This document shows positions 6,242-8,025 of a stretch of DNA of 8,025 nucleotides, piece by piece; position 1 is the stretch's first letter; each line of letters starts with the position of its first letter. The translations under genes were made by a program, and so were the position numbers. Below the pieces are notes generated by a model, which saw only the letters and a program-made list of their open reading frames with translations, was not told the DNA's origin and did no database searches. Source of the DNA: Bacteriovoracaceae bacterium UBA4096 (GTDB lineage: Bacteria; Bdellovibrionota; Bacteriovoracia; Bacteriovoracales; Bacteriovoracaceae); assembly GCA_002381945.1 (NCBI GenBank), contig DFXY01000020.1:36702-44726 (forward strand), given 5' to 3'.

Positions 6242-6254
6242 AGTATGGCATAAT

Positions 6255-6554
6255 ATGCTTGTTAAGGTTGGTACAGTCATTGAGAATGAAAAGTGGAAAA
6301 TAAAGGTGTTCGCTCCACCTAAAGAACATGGCGCAGCTCATGTGCATGTAATAGCAAAAGGAGAGAAGGCAGAAGTTAAGATTTCGCTAGTGACTCTTGA
6401 TGTGATTGGGTCTACTCAATTCTCGGTAAGAGCAGTTAAAGGCATTATTAAATACATCCATGAGAATTATGAATATCTCTGGAAATGTTGGGAGGCACTC
6501 CATGGCAAAAATGAAAAAACCAAATCTAAAGCAAGCTTTAAAAAAAGTAGATAG
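6255..6554 (+). CDS. DUF4160-like small protein, putative toxin of a toxin-antitoxin pair
   Basis: A 99-residue protein. The core resembles the DUF4160 family: a beta-hairpin leading to AAHVHV (27-32, with H29 and H31), charged KGEKAEVKI, then a helix ending in NYEYLWKCWEALHG (71-84) that matches the family's N-x-x-x-L-x-x-x-W...HG pattern. The C-terminus (85-99) is very basic and poorly structured. DUF4160 genes are often found in small two-gene operons, commonly with DUF2442 partners, and are treated as candidate toxin-antitoxin components; I know of no established biochemical activity. Here the partner is a ribbon-helix-helix protein whose gene overlaps this one by 53 bases in another frame. 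ATG 6255 is the only sensible start; upstream in-frame codons reach a stop at 6207-6209. There is no ribosome binding site, in contrast to the strong one of the next gene. Confidence 0.75.
   Translation: MLVKVGTVIENEKWKIKVFAPPKEHGAAHVHVIAKGEKAEVKISLVTLDVIGSTQFSVRAVKGIIKYIHENYEYLWKCWEALHGKNEKTKSKASFKKSR
6490..6495 (+). promoter_or_regulatory. Strong ribosome binding site (GGGAGG) of the RHH gene
   Basis: GGGAGG lies six bases before the ATG at 6502, inside the DUF4160-like coding region. It decides the start of the RHH gene in favour of 6502 over the in-frame ATG at 6460. It also implies much stronger translation of the second gene than of the first, as expected when an antitoxin must exceed its toxin. 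Confidence 0.8.
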
Positions 6555-6765
6555 TTTACCCAATAAACTTTTTGGTAAGATCGATGTTGATCTTTCAACT
6601 CTTCCTTGTTTGAAGAAGGTATCTAAAGAGAAAATTACGGCCAATTTTGATTCAGATGTACTGAAGGTCATAAGAAGTTTAGCAGAAAAAAACCATATTT
6701 CTTATTCAACGCTCATGAATGATGTTCTGAGGAAAGTATTTCTAGATGATAAAAAGGTTGGATAA
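6502..6765 (+). CDS. Ribbon-helix-helix DNA-binding protein, putative antitoxin (BrnA/CopG-like)
   Basis: An 87-residue protein. The C-terminal part has the ribbon-helix-helix pattern: a strand KITANFD (44-50), helix SDVLKVIRSLAEK (51-63), a turn NHISYS and a second helix STLMNDVLRKVF (69-80). This is close in layout to BrnA-type antitoxins and CopG/MetJ-class repressors, which bind DNA as dimers through the strand. The first 43 residues are lysine-rich (about 11 lysines) and likely form the part that contacts the partner protein. The gene begins within the DUF4160-like gene (53-base overlap, different frame) with an excellent ribosome binding site. Autoregulation of the operon is expected by analogy. 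It could instead be a plain transcriptional regulator of a non-toxic neighbour. No convincing terminator follows. Confidence 0.75.
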   Translation: MAKMKKPNLKQALKKVDSLPNKLFGKIDVDLSTLPCLKKVSKEKITANFDSDVLKVIRSLAEKNHISYSTLMNDVLRKVFLDDKKVG

Positions 6766-6810
6766 TTACATGACTCATTCCTAAAAAATTTCGAATTAAA
6801 AAATTCTTAT

Positions 6811-6841
6811 TTTGTCAGGACAAATATCACTAACTCATAAA
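6811..6841 (+). promoter_or_regulatory. Promoter of the GNAT gene with a palindrome over the -35 box
   Basis: TTGTCA (6812-6817, 5 of 6 matches) is followed after 18 bases by CATAAA (6836-6841, 4 of 6 matches). A perfect 6+6 inverted repeat, TTTGTC-AG-GACAAA (6811-6824), covers the -35 box and is a good candidate operator. The predicted start near 6848 gives a leader of about 32 bases. The 114-base gap contains no other gene. Confidence 0.5.
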
Positions 6842-6879
6842 GATTTACGCTAAAGCCGAAATATTGATAAAGTGAAGAG

Positions 6880-7305
6880 ATGAAAATTGAAAAGATGAGC
6901 TTTGAAGATATCGATCAAGTCATGGAACTCGCCCATCAGCTTGGTTACCCAAACTCTAGCAGTGAAATTAAAAATCGCTTTGAATTAATCCACGATCATC
7001 CTGACTATGCTCTTTTCGTAGCTAAAACCTCGCGCGTGGTAGGCTTTATTCAAATCAATTTAGAACCGGTTACTTTGCTCATTAGCACACGGGCCGATGT
7101 AGCGGCGTTGGTGGTTGATGAACAACAGTGCGGACAAGGAATCGGAAAGCGACTTCTCAAACAGGCCGAAGAGTGGGCCCATGAAAAATCCATTCCACTT
7201 GTGCGTATTCGTTCTAATGTGAAGAGGGAAGATACCCGTCGTTTTTATTTAAGAGAAGGTTACGAGCTCTCAAAGATAGCGAATTTTTTCACCAAAAAAA
7301 TCTAA
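6880..7305 (+). CDS. GNAT-family N-acetyltransferase
   Basis: A 141-residue single-domain GNAT protein that should transfer an acetyl group from acetyl-CoA to an amine. The fold is seen as an N-terminal strand and helix (MKIEKMSFEDIDQVMELAHQ), a central strand VVGFIQI (53-59), then motif A: VAALVVDEQQCGQGIGKRLL, containing the acetyl-CoA-binding Q-x-x-G-x-G (82-87). Motif B follows as VRIRSNV and RRFYLREGYE (120-129), where Y123 is at the usual general-acid position. The substrate cannot be told; the short length fits small-molecule or antibiotic acetyltransferases and ribosomal or protein acetylases alike. The start is supported by AAAGTGAAGAG before the ATG and by alignment of the N-terminal strand. 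It stands alone, with its own promoter, convergent to the dehydrogenase on the other strand. Confidence 0.9.
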   Translation: MKIEKMSFEDIDQVMELAHQLGYPNSSSEIKNRFELIHDHPDYALFVAKTSRVVGFIQINLEPVTLLISTRADVAALVVDEQQCGQGIGKRLLKQAEEWAHEKSIPLVRIRSNVKREDTRRFYLREGYELSKIANFFTKKI

Positions 7306-7330
7306 AAAAAAAGGCGCCCCGAAGAGCGCC
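7304..7330 (-). terminator. Intrinsic terminator of the isovaleryl-CoA dehydrogenase gene
   Basis: On the minus strand GGCGC (7326-7330) and GCGCC (7313-7317) form a five-pair GC stem with an eight-base loop, followed at once by nine U residues (7304-7312). The hairpin starts five bases past the stop codon of the minus-strand gene. In the plus direction there is no T-run after the stem, so it is essentially one-way. Its A/T tract overlaps the GNAT stop codon. Confidence 0.88.
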
Positions 7331-7335
7331 CGTAT

Positions 7336-8025
7336 TTAAGATCTTAAAGCATCTCTCAGTAAATTTTTAGCAATGATCATAATCATCACTTCATTGGTCC
7401 CGGCCCCAATCTCATTGAGCTTGTTATCTCTCATCATGCGCTCAACCGGAAACTCGCGAGAGTAACCGTAACCGCCGTGAAGTTGAATGGCATCAAGAGC
7501 AATCTTAGTTGCCATCTTCGGAAGTTGAAGCTTGACCGCCGAAGCGAGACTATTAGATTTATTGCCGTGATCATATTCGTAACAAACAGTGAAGAGCATG
7601 CGTCTCATGGCCTCTGTTTCAGAATACATTTCAGCGATCATCTTCTGGATTAGCTGGTAGTGAGCAAGATTTTTACCAAACTGCTTTCTTTCACCGGCAT
7701 ATTTAATACACTGATCAAGGCACGCCTGGGCAATCCCTAATGAAATTCCTGAAATCGTGATTCTTTCAATCTCAAGATTTTTCATCATGTGAATGGTTGA
7801 ATCGCCTTCATTACCCACACGGTTGGCCACTGGCACTTTACATTTTTGGAAAGAGAGTTCTCCCGTAGGTGAAGAACGCATTCCCATTTTGTGAATTTCT
7901 TTTGAAACGGTAAAACCCGGAGTGCCTTTTTCAACGATAAAAGTGGTGAGGTCTTTTTTTCCAGCACCCGTACGAGTGTAAACATAGGCCACGTCGGCAT
8001 ACTGAGCGTTAGTGATCCACATTTT
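7336..8025 (-). CDS. ivd: Isovaleryl-CoA dehydrogenase, C-terminal part (5' end cut by window edge)
   Basis: The last 229 codons of an acyl-CoA dehydrogenase, most like isovaleryl-CoA dehydrogenase of leucine breakdown (isovaleryl-CoA to 3-methylcrotonyl-CoA, electrons to ETF). The visible part opens with KMWITNA, an internal flavin-domain motif that normally follows LNG, so the ATG just inside the edge is not the true start. GERKQFGK (111-118 of the fragment) and QLHGGYGYSREFPVERMMRD (181-200) are family signatures. The loop that carries the catalytic glutamate in most family members reads IGAGTNE, with A208 in its place, while E87 in LEIERI sits where isovaleryl-CoA dehydrogenase keeps its base. 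That pairing is the main reason for the assignment. A strong terminator follows. Other leucine-pathway genes would be expected upstream, outside the window. Confidence 0.88.
   Translation of the reverse strand, partial: KMWITNAQYADVAYVYTRTGAGKKDLTTFIVEKGTPGFTVSKEIHKMGMRSSPTGELSFQKCKVPVANRVGNEGDSTIHMMKNLEIERITISGISLGIAQACLDQCIKYAGERKQFGKNLAHYQLIQKMIAEMYSETEAMRRMLFTVCYEYDHGNKSNSLASAVKLQLPKMATKIALDAIQLHGGYGYSREFPVERMMRDNKLNEIGAGTNEVMIMIIAKNLLRDALRS

Noticed and set aside
5959..6254. Integron attC site or insertion-sequence end in the gap
   Set aside because: One GTTAAAT resembles an attC core, but there is no paired core, no hairpin architecture, no terminal inverted repeats and no transposase fragment.
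6086..6280. 64-residue minus-strand open frame
   Set aside because: It has no ribosome binding site, no recognisable domain and odd composition, and it overlaps the DUF4160-like start. The neighbouring frame with the repeat is the more protein-like one.
6460..6501. Longer start for the RHH protein
   Set aside because: The ATG at 6460 has no Shine-Dalgarno, whereas 6502 has GGGAGG at ideal spacing. The extra 14 residues are translated DUF4160 coding sequence.
6793..6813. GAATT-AAAA-AATTC hairpin followed by TTATTTT as a terminator after the RHH gene
   Set aside because: The stem is five A/T-rich pairs with only one G-C, too weak to call an intrinsic terminator.

Overview
This 8,025-base window reads as ordinary chromosomal DNA from a moderately AT-rich Gram-negative bacterium, interrupted by a small AT-richer block of accessory genes. 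No rRNA, tRNA, CRISPR array or insertion sequence is visible. My best guess for the host is a member of the Bdellovibrionota (Bdellovibrio/Bacteriovorax type). The reason is an FHA-GGDEF diguanylate cyclase with the same architecture as Bdellovibrio DgcB, alongside short-chain and isovaleryl-type acyl-CoA dehydrogenases. This is inference; the window carries no taxonomic marker gene.

Region 1 (1-4375, all minus strand) is a compact housekeeping block, transcribed from right to left. An acyl-CoA dehydrogenase (3236-4375) overlaps the start of pgi (2008-3243) by 8 bases. After an 89-base gap with a good sigma-70-like promoter comes an FHA-GGDEF diguanylate cyclase (1007-1918). Its stop codon directly abuts the start of mutL (1-1006, cut by the window edge). 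Fatty-acid or branched-chain oxidation, sugar-phosphate isomerisation, c-di-GMP signalling and mismatch repair are therefore packed together, with signs of translational coupling at two junctions.

Region 2 (4518-6879) looks accessory. A membrane-anchored YkuE/YaeI-type metallophosphoesterase (minus) diverges, across only 19 bases, from a protein (5308-5958) resembling the uncharacterised DUF6973 family. A 296-base gap follows. It holds a direct repeat and a stop-riddled, protein-like minus-strand frame. Next is a two-gene operon of a DUF4160-like protein and a ribbon-helix-helix protein, laid out like a toxin-antitoxin module. Both leading plus-strand genes lack a Shine-Dalgarno site and have a -10-like box just upstream, suggesting leaderless or near-leaderless mRNAs.

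Region 3 (6880-8025) has a single GNAT acetyltransferase gene with its own promoter and a palindrome over the -35 box. It converges on an isovaleryl-CoA dehydrogenase gene (minus strand, 5' end outside the window) that ends at a strong intrinsic terminator.

The most interesting items are the FHA-GGDEF enzyme, whose N-terminal tail carries a T-x-x-I motif that its own FHA domain could read; the DUF4160/RHH pair; the DUF6973-like protein; and the broken repeat-bearing frame at 5955-6176.
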